A stretch of DNA of 64,000 bases from Gordonia jacobaea (GTDB lineage Bacteria; Actinomycetota; Actinomycetes; Mycobacteriales; Mycobacteriaceae), in the NCBI RefSeq assembly GCF_001186365.1, contig NZ_LDTZ01000015.1, forward strand, positions 186,001 through 250,000. Direction: 5' to 3'. A program made the translations under genes and the position numbers. Positions within the stretch are counted from its first letter, which is position 1; each line of letters starts with the position of its first letter. This document shows, in pieces, positions 56,398 through 64,000 of this stretch. A model generated the notes under the pieces. That model was not told where the DNA came from. It made no database searches and saw only the letters and a program-made list of their open reading frames with translations.

Positions 56398-57195
56398 GTG
56401 GGCGGCAGGATGTCGCCGGTCGACGCTCTCGCGGGCGCGTTCTCATGGCTGACCGTCGTGCCTATCCCGTTGCGCAACAACACTTTTGATCGACGATTCG
56501 GCGCCGCGGCGATCGCCGCGGTTCCGGTTGTCGGCCTCGCCCTCGGCACTCTTGTCGCGGTCCTTGCGTGGGCGTTGAGTCTGACCGACCTCCCCACCAC
56601 CCTGATCGGCATCCTGCTCGTCGTCGTCCTCGGTGTGGGGACACGGGGCATGCATCTCGACGGCTTGGCCGACACCGCGGACGGCCTCGGATGCTACGGT
56701 CCACCCGAACGGGTCGCCGAGGTCATGCGCAGCGGATCAGCGGGACCGTTCGGGGTGGCGACCATTGCGGCGGTGATGATCGTCGACACAGCGGGATTCG
56801 CTGCGCTGACCGGTGATTCGCGATGGCCGGCCATTGCCGCGGCGGTTTTCGTCGGGCGCGTGGCCGCCGTGATCGCCTGTCGACGGTCACTACCGCCGGC
56901 ACGCTCCACCGGGTTCGGCGCACTCGTCGCGGGTACCCAACGGGCATCAATCGTCGTGTGGTCGGTGTTGGCGATCGTCGCGATGGTGGTCGCGGGCGGT
57001 TGGCAATCGTTGTCGCCCAACGTGTTCGACGTCGGATCGGCGTTGGGTGCGGCCGTCACAGCCGTGATCGTGCTCGGCTTCGCGTGGTTGTTCACCCGAC
57101 ACTGCGCGCGCCGTATGGGTGGGATCAACGGCGACGTGCTCGGCGCGGTGATCGAGCTGTCGACGGCCATAGCCCTTGTGGGACTACTGATCTGA
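56398..57195 (+). CDS. cobS: Adenosylcobinamide-GDP ribazoletransferase CobS
   Basis: Membrane enzyme joining GDP-cobinamide and alpha-ribazole phosphate at the end of cobamide synthesis. 265 aa with about seven hydrophobic helices. Motifs: AGAFSWLTVVPIP, TRGMHLDGLADTADGLG with the metal-binding Asp residues, and RSGSAGPFGVATI; the C-terminal GGINGDVLGAVIELS is also conserved. GTG at 56398 or ATG at 56410. Translated with the CobU-CobT fusion, whose products it uses. Confidence 0.95.
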   Translation: MGGRMSPVDALAGAFSWLTVVPIPLRNNTFDRRFGAAAIAAVPVVGLALGTLVAVLAWALSLTDLPTTLIGILLVVVLGVGTRGMHLDGLADTADGLGCYGPPERVAEVMRSGSAGPFGVATIAAVMIVDTAGFAALTGDSRWPAIAAAVFVGRVAAVIACRRSLPPARSTGFGALVAGTQRASIVVWSVLAIVAMVVAGGWQSLSPNVFDVGSALGAAVTAVIVLGFAWLFTRHCARRMGGINGDVLGAVIELSTAIALVGLLI

Positions 57196-57245
57196 GTGCC
57201 GCTAGCTGACTACAGACTCCGACGATTCTGACCCGGATACGCCGC

Positions 57246-57277
57246 GGGCCCCCGAGGCCGGAGCGTCGGGGACCCGT
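57246..57277. terminator. Hairpin between convergent cobS and ilvE
   Basis: CGGG-C-CCCCGA (57246-57256) pairs with TCGGGG-A-CCCG (57267-57277) over ten base pairs with one internal mismatch. Placed between convergent genes, it probably ends both transcripts. No U-tract. Confidence 0.5.
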
Positions 57278-57303
57278 CGGACGTCTGGATCAGGGGATTC
57301 GGA

Positions 57304-58410
57304 TCAGGCCGGATACAGCGTCGTCATCCACCCGTGGGTGTCGGCGAATGTACCGCGCTGAATGCCGGTGAGTGTGTCGCGAAGCGCCTGGGTGACCTCA
57401 CCCGTGGTGCCGTTGCCGATCGTGTAGTCGTCGGTCTCGCTCTTCACGTGGCCGACCGGTGTGATGACCGCGGCTGTGCCGCAAGCGAAGACCTCGGTGA
57501 TGTCGCCCGACGTGACACCCTTGCGGAGTTCCTCGGTGGAGATGCGTCGTTCCTCGACGGAGAACCCGGCGTCGATCGCAAGGGTGAGCAGCGATTCACG
57601 CGTGATACCCGGCAGCAACGAACCCGACAGTTCCGGAGTCACCAGCCGCGCGTCGGCTCCCGAGCCGAACACGAAGAACAGGTTCATGCCGCCCATCTCC
57701 TCGATGAAGCGACGCTCCACGGCGTCGAGCCAGACCACCTGGTCGCAGCCCTGTGCGGTGGCCTGCGCCTGCGCGAGGAAGGCCGCGGCGTAGTTGCCGC
57801 CGCACTTCGCAGCGCCGGTACCACCGGGTGCCGCGCGCACATATTCGGTCGACAGCCACACGCTGACCGGCTTGATCCCGCCGGAGAAGTAGGCGCCTGC
57901 GGGCGAGCCGATCACCGAATAGACGTACTGCGACGACGGCGCGTTGACTCCCAGCCCCGCCTGCGAGGCGAACATGAACGGGCGCAGGTACAGCGATTCC
58001 TCACCGCCGGCGGGCGGAACCCATGCGTTGTCGGCAGCCAGCAGTGCCCGCAGCGATTCGATGAAGTCGTCGACGGGCAGAGGCGGCATCGCGAGGCGTT
58101 CAGCGGAACGCTGCAGCCGCAGTGCGTTGGCCTCCGGACGGAACGCGGCGATCGAGCCGTCGGGCTGCCGATACGCCTTCAGACCCTCGAAGACTTCCTG
58201 TCCGTAATGCAGAACCATCGCCGACGGATCGAGCGCGATCGGTCCGTATGGCGTGACCTTCGCACTGTGCCAACCGCGATCTATGTCGTAGTCCACCAGC
58301 ACCATGTTGTCGGTGAAGTACTTGCCGAATCCTGGAGCGGAGAGGATCTCCGCCCGACGGGATTCCGACACCGGATGGGGATGCTCGGTACGGGTGAACT
58401 GCAAGGTCAT
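57304..58410 (-). CDS. ilvE: Branched-chain amino acid aminotransferase IlvE
   Basis: PLP-dependent transaminase for Leu, Ile and Val. 368 aa, fold type [81 protein letters not shown] and [15 protein letters not shown] are the family blocks. The ATG at 58410 is fixed by the conserved start; TACCAT (58417-58422, minus strand) lies six bases upstream, suggesting a leaderless message. Confidence 0.96.
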   Translation of the reverse strand: MTLQFTRTEHPHPVSESRRAEILSAPGFGKYFTDNMVLVDYDIDRGWHSAKVTPYGPIALDPSAMVLHYGQEVFEGLKAYRQPDGSIAAFRPEANALRLQRSAERLAMPPLPVDDFIESLRALLAADNAWVPPAGGEESLYLRPFMFASQAGLGVNAPSSQYVYSVIGSPAGAYFSGGIKPVSVWLSTEYVRAAPGGTGAAKCGGNYAAAFLAQAQATAQGCDQVVWLDAVERRFIEEMGGMNLFFVFGSGADARLVTPELSGSLLPGITRESLLTLAIDAGFSVEERRISTEELRKGVTSGDITEVFACGTAAVITPVGHVKSETDDYTIGNGTTGEVTQALRDTLTGIQRGTFADTHGWMTTLYPA

Positions 58411-58497
58411 TGGCCTATGGTAACGCCGCGAAGAAAACCTACCCTCACCGACCACCCACGCTGATCAAGACGGCCCCACCCGCCGATCGAGACCCTG

Positions 58498-58566
58498 CCT
58501 TCGCTGATCGAGACGCCGCCTTCGCTGATCGAGACGCCCCACCGCTGATCGAGCTTGTCGAGATCA
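58498..58566. repeat. Repeat cluster at the gcvT 3' end
   Basis: CCTTCGCTGATCGAGACGCC is tandemly doubled with a 21-bp period (58498-58518, 58519-58539), and CGCTGATCGAGCTTGTCGAG continues to 58566. The last 24 nt (58543-58566) are the exact complement of 50841-50864 between asnB and adoK. The element runs into the gcvT stop codon. Confidence 0.8.
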
Positions 58567-59673
58567 CACATGCGACTCGACGAACGGCGGGATCACCACC
58601 TCGCAGGTCAGCTCACGCCCGCGGACGTCGATCACGACCTCCGCACCCTTCTTGATGCCCGACGCCGTGTCGATCAGTGCGAGCGCGATGCCCTGCTTGA
58701 GGGTCGGAGAGAACGTCCCGGACGTCGTCTCGCCGACGGTCTCGCCACCCGGACCGGCAAGCACCGTCAGTCCCGCGCGCGGAACGCCGCGGCCCGTGGC
58801 CTTGAGTCCGTAGAGGCGTCGGGCAGGTCCGGCCTCCTTCTCCGCCACGAGGGCGTCGCGACCGAAGAACGTCGGCTTGTCCCACCCGACCGCCCATCCA
58901 CTGCGTGCCTGGTTGGGCGTGATCTGCTCGGTGAGTTCGTGACCATGCAGCGCGTAGCCCATCTCGGTGCGCAGGGTGTCGCGAGCACCGAGTCCGGCGG
59001 GCTGGCCCCCGGCGTTGGTCACCTCGGTCAGCAGCGCGTCGAAGACCGGCCCGGCATCGCTCCATCGCGGGAGGATCTCGTACCCCCGCTCGCCGGTGTA
59101 TCCGGTACGGCATACTCGCACCGGATACGACGCGTCGTCGGTCTCGAGGTCGGCATCCGCGTACGCCATGTACTCCATGTCGGTCGGAAGGCCAACGGCG
59201 GCAAGCACATCCGGACTCTTCGGTCCCTGGACGGCGAAGACGGCATAGTCACGATGCGCGTCGGTGATCTCGATACCGTCGGGCGCGACCGCCTGCAACG
59301 CGGCGACGACCTTCGCGGTGTTCGCGGCGTTGGGAACCAGGAACACTTCGTCGTCGGAGACGAGGTAGGCGATGAGGTCGTCGACCACTCCCCCGGACTC
59401 GTTGCAGCACAGGGTGTACTGCGCCTTGCCGGCGTGGATCTTCCCCAGGTCGTTCGTGAGCGTCGAGTTGACGAAATCTGCTGCGCCAGAACCCTTCACG
59501 AGCGCCTTGCCGAGATGACTGACATCGAAGATCCCGACGGCCTCGCGGACGGCGTTGTGTTCTGCGACGGTGCCTGCATACGAGACGGGCATGTGCCATC
59601 CACCGAATTCGGCGAAGGTGGCACCGAGTGCGTAGTGGCGGTCGGCGATGGGTCCGGCGAGCAATTCGGTCAT
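58564..59673 (-). CDS. gcvT: Glycine cleavage system T protein (aminomethyltransferase)
   Basis: Transfers the methylene group from H-protein-bound aminomethyl to tetrahydrofolate. 369 aa. [39 protein letters not shown] (about 19-57) is the family N-terminus; [22 protein letters not shown] and [20 protein letters not shown] follow, the last with the folate-binding residues. The other gcv genes are not in the window. TAATCT (59680-59685, minus strand) lies six bases before the ATG. A dispersed repeat abuts its stop. Confidence 0.95.
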   Translation of the reverse strand: MTELLAGPIADRHYALGATFAEFGGWHMPVSYAGTVAEHNAVREAVGIFDVSHLGKALVKGSGAADFVNSTLTNDLGKIHAGKAQYTLCCNESGGVVDDLIAYLVSDDEVFLVPNAANTAKVVAALQAVAPDGIEITDAHRDYAVFAVQGPKSPDVLAAVGLPTDMEYMAYADADLETDDASYPVRVCRTGYTGERGYEILPRWSDAGPVFDALLTEVTNAGGQPAGLGARDTLRTEMGYALHGHELTEQITPNQARSGWAVGWDKPTFFGRDALVAEKEAGPARRLYGLKATGRGVPRAGLTVLAGPGGETVGETTSGTFSPTLKQGIALALIDTASGIKKGAEVVIDVRGRELTCEVVIPPFVESHV

Positions 59674-59731
59674 GCGGGCAGATTACCGATCGACGTCGAG
59701 CCCGCGCACCTCGCACGACACAGCGGCCGAC

Positions 59732-59881
59732 TCAGGGGACGCCGTAGCCCTGCACGCCCTCGACCGTCCGCAGATCGAAGTGGTCGACCGTGATCCCCTG
59801 CGCTTCGGCGCCGCCCACTGTCGTCACGACGTTGCCGTCGCGGACGGCCAGGCGCGCCTCTTCGAACTCACGCTCACCGGG
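59732..59881 (-). pseudogene. Open frame of 49 codons without a start, upstream of gcvT
   Basis: The frame reads PGEREFEEARLAVRDGNVV, then TTVGGAEAQGITVDHFDLRT and EGVQGYGVP before TGA at 59732-59734. Residue composition looks like real protein and it is clear of other genes, but no ATG, GTG or TTG stands in frame near its beginning; the frame is closed upstream by TGA at 59882-59884. A GTG in another frame (GTG ACC CGG TGA) immediately upstream would join it with a one-base shift. It may be a frameshifted small gene or the end of a lost one. Family not recognised. Confidence 0.35.
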
Positions 59882-59964
59882 TCACCGTAGGCAACGTTGC
59901 CGGTGTCGGACCCGCTCGGCGGAGATCGTGTCGGTCCGCGGAATGACGTGGCAGAGTTGAGCGG

Positions 59965-61518
59965 GTGAGTAAGAACGAGAGCGTCGACCGGACACGCGGT
60001 CCCAAGATCCAACTGGCAACCTCCCTCGACAAGAACGACGAGGTACTCGTCATCGGGCTCGTGTCACCCGAGAGTTCTGAACCCGAGGACTCCACGAAAA
60101 CGGACTCCGACGCGGCGCCCACCCTGTTCATCGGCGACGGACTCCTCGACGACGCGCAGGCGTCGGCCATCAGCGACGCGCTCGTCGCGGTCGGTGCCAG
60201 CGGCGCACACGGGGATGTCTCGACCGTTCCCGCCCCCGAGTCGCTCGGCGTCGACGCCGTGGTGGCCGTCGGCCTCGGCTCGTCCGACGACGTCGAGAAT
60301 CCCGAGAAGCTTCGCCAAGCCGCGGGCATCGTGGCTCGAGCACTGAACGGTCACGAGCAGGTCGCCACCACTCTCGCGGCGGGAGGCATCGAGCCCGTAG
60401 CCGAGGGCTTCTTCCTCGGCGCCTATCGGTTCGACGAATTCCGTTCTGCCAAAACGCTTCCCACGAAGACTCCGCCGACCTCGGTGCGCCTGCTCGTGGA
60501 GAACACCGGCAAAGCTGCGACCGCGCAGCTCGAGCACGCCGTCTCCGTCGCCGATGCCACCGCGATCGCCCGCGACTTCGTGAACACCCCGCCGAGCCAC
60601 CTCTATCCGGAGGAGTTCGCCGAGCGCGCCCGCTACCTCGGTAGCAAAGTCGGCCTGAAGGTCGAGATCCTCGACGACACCGAGCTGGAGAAGGGCGGGT
60701 ACGGCGGGATCATCGGCGTCGGCAAGGGCAGTTCACGCCTGCCGCGACTGGTCCGGCTGACGCACACGGGAAAGAAGGACGCCAAGAAGGTGGCGCTCGT
60801 CGGCAAGGGCATCACCTTCGACACCGGCGGCATCTCGATCAAACCCGCAGCCAACATGGACCACATGACCTCCGACATGGGTGGTGCCGCCGCCGTCATC
60901 GCGGCCACCATCCTCGCCGCTCGTCTCGACGTCGACGTCTCGGTCACCGCCACCGTGCCGATGGCCGAGAACATGCCGTCGGGCACCGCCCAGCGCCCCG
61001 GCGACGTACTCACGCAATATGGCGGAACCACGGTCGAGGTCTTGAACACCGACGCCGAGGGTCGCCTTGTTCTTGCCGACGCGATCGTGCGCGCATGCGA
61101 GGACGACCCCGACTACCTCATCGACACCGCGACGCTCACCGGCGCCCAGATGGTCGCGCTCGGGGCGCGCACGCCGGGTGTCATGGGCACCGAGGAGTTC
61201 CGCGACCGCGTCGCCGAGCTCTCGCAAGAGGTGGGCGAGAACGCGTGGCCGATGCCGCTTGCCGCCGAGTTGCGCGCAGATCTGAAGTCGCGAGTCGCCG
61301 ATCTCGCCAACGTCACCAATCACCGCAACGGCGGCATGCTCGCCGCGGGCCTGTTCCTCAAGGAGTTCGTCGCCGACGGCGTGCAGTGGGCCCACATCGA
61401 CGTCGCCGGACCGGCTTTCAACTCCGGAGCGCCGTGGGGTTACACCCCCAAGGGCGGAACCGGCGTTCCGGTCCGCACCATCGCGCGCGTGATCGAAGAC
61501 ATCGCCGAGAACGGCTGA
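59965..61518 (+). CDS. pepA: Leucyl aminopeptidase, M17 family (PepA/PepB)
   Basis: Cytoplasmic dizinc/manganese exopeptidase. 517 aa. An N-terminal macro-like domain (about 1-180) precedes the catalytic domain: [19 protein letters not shown] with the metal-binding Lys and Asp, [11 protein letters not shown], and the signature [13 protein letters not shown]. Then [14 protein letters not shown] and the C-terminal [20 protein letters not shown]. Corresponds to Rv2213. GTG start, no strong ribosome site. Divergent from gcvT and the start-less fragment. Confidence 0.95.
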   Translation: MSKNESVDRTRGPKIQLATSLDKNDEVLVIGLVSPESSEPEDSTKTDSDAAPTLFIGDGLLDDAQASAISDALVAVGASGAHGDVSTVPAPESLGVDAVVAVGLGSSDDVENPEKLRQAAGIVARALNGHEQVATTLAAGGIEPVAEGFFLGAYRFDEFRSAKTLPTKTPPTSVRLLVENTGKAATAQLEHAVSVADATAIARDFVNTPPSHLYPEEFAERARYLGSKVGLKVEILDDTELEKGGYGGIIGVGKGSSRLPRLVRLTHTGKKDAKKVALVGKGITFDTGGISIKPAANMDHMTSDMGGAAAVIAATILAARLDVDVSVTATVPMAENMPSGTAQRPGDVLTQYGGTTVEVLNTDAEGRLVLADAIVRACEDDPDYLIDTATLTGAQMVALGARTPGVMGTEEFRDRVAELSQEVGENAWPMPLAAELRADLKSRVADLANVTNHRNGGMLAAGLFLKEFVADGVQWAHIDVAGPAFNSGAPWGYTPKGGTGVPVRTIARVIEDIAENG

Positions 61519-61716
61519 GCGCACCCCTATCCGCCACCATCCCCGACTCGCCAACGCAGTTGCGTCGACACGCCACATGGCGCGGGCCGGTGGCGGGTAG
61601 GGTTTAGCGCGTGGGCATCGGCCACCCGCCGACGCCCGTGTCTCGGAGGCGCACACACCACCGCGACAGACCACACATAACCCAGACACATACGTCGAGT
61701 CGAGGAGTCAACAACG

Positions 61717-63495
61717 ATGGCCTTCTCCGTCCAGATGCCAGCCCTTGGTGAAAGCGTCACAGAGGGGACAGTCACCCGGTGGCTGAAGGAGGAGGGAGAC
61801 ACCGTCGAGGCCGACGAGCCATTGCTCGAAGTCTCCACCGACAAGGTCGACACCGAAATCCCCGCTCCGACATCCGGTGTGCTGACGAAGATCGTCGCCC
61901 ATGAGGACGACGTCGTCGAGATCGGCGGCGAGCTCGCGGTCATCGGCGAGGAGGGTGAAGCAGCCCCGTCCGACGATTCGGATTCGGATTCGGCAGGCGG
62001 CACCGAGCCGGAGCAGGCCGCCGAACCCGAGCCGGAGCCCGAGGCACCGTCCACCGACGCCGACGCCCCCGCCGAGAAGCCCGCAGCGCAGGCTGCGCCC
62101 AGCGGATCGGCATCCGGAACCGACGTCCTGATGCCGGAACTCGGAGAGTCCGTCACCGAGGGCACCGTCACCAACTGGCTCAAGCAGGTCGGCGACGAGG
62201 TCGCCGAGGACGAGCCACTCCTCGAGGTCTCGACCGACAAGGTCGACACCGAGATCCCGTCGCCCGTCGCAGGCACACTGATCGAAATCGTCGCCAACGA
62301 AGACGATGTCGTCGAGATCGGCGGCAAGCTCGCGGTGATCGGCGACAAGTCTGCGGCCGGCGCGGCGCCAGAACCCGAGCCGGAGCCAGAGCCCGAGCCG
62401 GCAAAGGCAGAACCCGAGCCAGAGCCGGAACCCGAGCCAGAGCCAGAGCCCGCCAAGGCTGCTCCGGAACCCGAACCCGCGAAGGCCAGCACTGCGCCAG
62501 CGGCCAAGGAATCCTCTGATCCGCCGACCGTCGAATCCACGCCGTACGTGACCCCGCTGGTCCGTAAGTTGGCCTCCGACAACGACATCGACCTCAACTC
62601 CATCAAGGGAACCGGTGTCGGTGGCCGTATCCGCAAGCAGGACGTGCTCGCGGCGGCAGAGGCCAAGAAGGCACCCGCGCCCGCTGCTGCACCGGCGGCA
62701 TCGTCGGCTCCGGCCGCTGCCGCATCGGCGCCGGCCGCACACGGACCCGAGGTCCGCCCCGAACTCGCCAAGCTGCGTGGAACCACGCAGAAGATCAACC
62801 GCATCCGGCAGATCACGGCGAAGAAGACGCGCGAGTCCCTGCAGGAGAGCGCACAGCTGACCCAGGTCTTCGAGATCGACATGTCGAAGGTCGCGACGCT
62901 GCGCAAGGCCGCCAAGGAGTCGTTCAAGGCCGCCGAGGGTGTGAACCTCACCTACCTGCCGTTCATCGCGAAGGCCGTCGTCGAGGCGCTCAAGGCGCAC
63001 CCGAACGTCAACGCGTCGATCAACGAGGAGAAGAAGGAGATCACCTACTACGACAAGGTGCATCTCGGAATCGCCGTCGACACCGAGAACGGACTGCTGT
63101 CCCCGGTGATCCACAACGCCGACGACCTCTCGCTCGCCGGTCTGGCACGTGCCATCGCCGACATCGCGGCACGGGCTCGCTCGAACGGCCTCAAGCCCGA
63201 CGAGCTCGCGGGTGGCACCTTCACCATCACCAACATCGGCAGCCAGGGCGCGCTCTTCGACACACCGATCCTCGTTCCGCCGCAGGCAGCGATGCTCGGC
63301 ACGGGCGCGATCGTCAAGCGTCCGGTCGTGATCACCGGCGACGACGGTTCGGAGTCGATCGCGGTGCGCTCGATGTCGTTCTTCCCGCTGACCTACGATC
63401 ACCGCCTCATCGACGGCGCCGACGCGGGCCGCTTCCTGACGACCATCAAGAAGCGCCTCGAAGAGGGCGAGTTCGCAGCGGAACTGGGGCTGTAA
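61717..63495 (+). CDS. dlaT: 2-oxoacid dehydrogenase E2 acyltransferase (DlaT/SucB)
   Basis: 592 aa. Two N-terminal lipoyl domains with lipoylated lysines K43 and K175 in identical STDKVDTE contexts; an Ala/Glu/Pro linker with long EP repeats (about 210-255); the E3-binding domain ([27 protein letters not shown], about 270-300); an Ala/Pro linker; and the catalytic domain to the end with H562-R-L-I-D566-G. Equivalent to M. tuberculosis DlaT, the shared E2 of pyruvate dehydrogenase, also used in antioxidant defence; annotated sucB in some genomes. CGAGGAGT precedes the ATG. Confidence 0.95.
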   Translation: MAFSVQMPALGESVTEGTVTRWLKEEGDTVEADEPLLEVSTDKVDTEIPAPTSGVLTKIVAHEDDVVEIGGELAVIGEEGEAAPSDDSDSDSAGGTEPEQAAEPEPEPEAPSTDADAPAEKPAAQAAPSGSASGTDVLMPELGESVTEGTVTNWLKQVGDEVAEDEPLLEVSTDKVDTEIPSPVAGTLIEIVANEDDVVEIGGKLAVIGDKSAAGAAPEPEPEPEPEPAKAEPEPEPEPEPEPEPAKAAPEPEPAKASTAPAAKESSDPPTVESTPYVTPLVRKLASDNDIDLNSIKGTGVGGRIRKQDVLAAAEAKKAPAPAAAPAASSAPAAAASAPAAHGPEVRPELAKLRGTTQKINRIRQITAKKTRESLQESAQLTQVFEIDMSKVATLRKAAKESFKAAEGVNLTYLPFIAKAVVEALKAHPNVNASINEEKKEITYYDKVHLGIAVDTENGLLSPVIHNADDLSLAGLARAIADIAARARSNGLKPDELAGGTFTITNIGSQGALFDTPILVPPQAAMLGTGAIVKRPVVITGDDGSESIAVRSMSFFPLTYDHRLIDGADAGRFLTTIKKRLEEGEFAAELGL

Positions 63496-63502
63496 GGCTC
63501 GC

Positions 63503-64000
63503 ATGCTGATTGCCGTCGCGGGTTCCCACGGGCTGATCGGTTCGGCTCTGGTCGCCTCGCTGACCGACGCCGGCCACACTGTCCGACGCCTGGTTCGTCA
63601 CGAACCACTGTCCGACGACGAATTCGGTTGGGACCCCGAGACCCTCGGGGTCCCGGCCGAAGCCCTCGACGGTGTCGACGCCGTGGTCAGTCTCGGCGGC
63701 GTCGGGGTGGGCAACCAGTTGTGGACGGGTCGGTTCAAACAGGAGCTGCGCGACACCCGGATCACTCCGACCGAGGTGATCGCCGAAGCCGTGCGGAAGG
63801 CGGGAGTCCCGACCTTCCTCAGCGCCAGTGCGTCGGGTTACTACGGCGACACCGGCGAACACGCGGCGATCGAGTCCGACGGCCCGGGAAGCGGTTTCCT
63901 CGCCGACCTCGTCGTCGACTGGGAGGACGCAGCGGTGCGCAATGCGGGCGAGAACACTCGCGTTGTCTTGTTGCGCACAGCTCCGGTGCTCTCCGGCTCC
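63503..64000 (+). CDS. TIGR01777 family epimerase (Rv2216 type), 5' part
   Basis: The first 166 codons are present; the frame is open to the window edge. N-terminal Rossmann motif LIAVAGSHGLIGSAL, then FGWDPET, DAVVSLGGVGVGNQLWTGRFKQELRDTRITPTEVI, and FLSASASGYYGDTGEH: the SDR39U1/TIGR01777 family of sugar-nucleotide epimerase-like proteins. Substrate unknown. Starts 7 nt after the E2 stop and is probably co-transcribed, as in M. tuberculosis (Rv2215-Rv2216). Confidence 0.9.
   Translation, partial: MLIAVAGSHGLIGSALVASLTDAGHTVRRLVRHEPLSDDEFGWDPETLGVPAEALDGVDAVVSLGGVGVGNQLWTGRFKQELRDTRITPTEVIAEAVRKAGVPTFLSASASGYYGDTGEHAAIESDGPGSGFLADLVVDWEDAAVRNAGENTRVVLLRTAPVLSGS

Noticed and set aside
61708-63579. 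Minus-strand open frame (623 codons) opposite the E2 gene
   Set aside because: Translation is Gly/Arg/Leu repeats mirroring the EP-rich linker; no start context and no motif.

Overview
The window is high-GC actinobacterial DNA from a mycolic-acid-group (Mycobacteriales/Corynebacteriales) chromosome. Gene content and order follow the Mycobacterium tuberculosis Rv2154c-Rv2216 block almost gene for gene: the division/cell-wall cluster, pknL with its Rv2175c-type partner, mptA, mptC and pimB' for lipomannan, aroG, fadD15, the qcrCAB/cta respiratory genes, asnB, cobT/cobS, ilvE, gcvT, pepB and dlaT. A ROK glucokinase beside plsC, a CobU-CobT fusion, and the absence of Rv2159c-Rv2162c and mmpS3 suggest a Gordonia, Williamsia or Rhodococcus relative rather than Mycobacterium. 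The genus is inference.

Layout. (1) 1-9753, minus strand: the dcw operon mraZ-rsmH-ftsL-ftsI-murE-(murF remnant)-mraY-murD-ftsW, tightly packed with GTGA/ATGA overlaps, with a MraZ-type operator upstream and a mraW-type structured RNA between mraZ and rsmH. At the murF position only a Mur-ligase C-terminal domain (137-148 codons) remains; this is the most surprising feature of the window. (2) 9754-10410: a gene-free stretch with a phased GTGGGG array and three hairpins. (3) 10411-15357: DUF3040 protein, HEPN protein, an acetyltransferase coupled to an FAD oxidoreductase, and LppM; a perfect LexA/SOS-box sequence lies in the HEPN/acetyltransferase divergent region. (4) 15394-24973: metF, prenyl synthase, MptA, HTH protein, PknL, DAHP synthase, RNase AS, MptC, acyltransferase. 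(5) 25137-34481: glucokinase, ArsA-like protein without P-loop lysines, two SRPBCC proteins, FadD15, PimB', a metallopeptidase-like lipoprotein and a RipC-like hydrolase. (6) 34636-40000: a second NlpC/P60 hydrolase behind a c-di-AMP (ydaO) riboswitch, a Cys-rich small protein, a DEDDh exonuclease/GIY-YIG protein with an SOS-like box on its promoter, a RAM-domain protein and trpD. (7) 40141-48463: ctaE-qcrCAB, a PAP2-diacylglycerol kinase fusion, an AAC(2')-I type aminoglycoside acetyltransferase, ctaF-ctaC. (8) 48823-64000: asnB, adenosine kinase, HesB-type Fe-S protein, glycerate kinase, DUF3043 protein, cobUT-cobS, ilvE, gcvT, pepA, the E2 acyltransferase, and the start of a TIGR01777 epimerase.

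How the genes work together. The left third builds and divides the peptidoglycan wall, and the two NlpC/P60 hydrolases remodel it, one under second-messenger control. MptA, MptC and PimB' make the mannose parts of PIM/LM/LAM. The qcr/cta genes encode the bc1-aa3 supercomplex. The rest is core metabolism: amino acids, one-carbon units, cobamide, 2-oxoacid oxidation. At least eleven genes have a -10-like hexamer ending 6-7 nt before the start codon, pointing to frequent leaderless transcripts. I saw no tRNA, rRNA, insertion sequence, prophage or CRISPR array.
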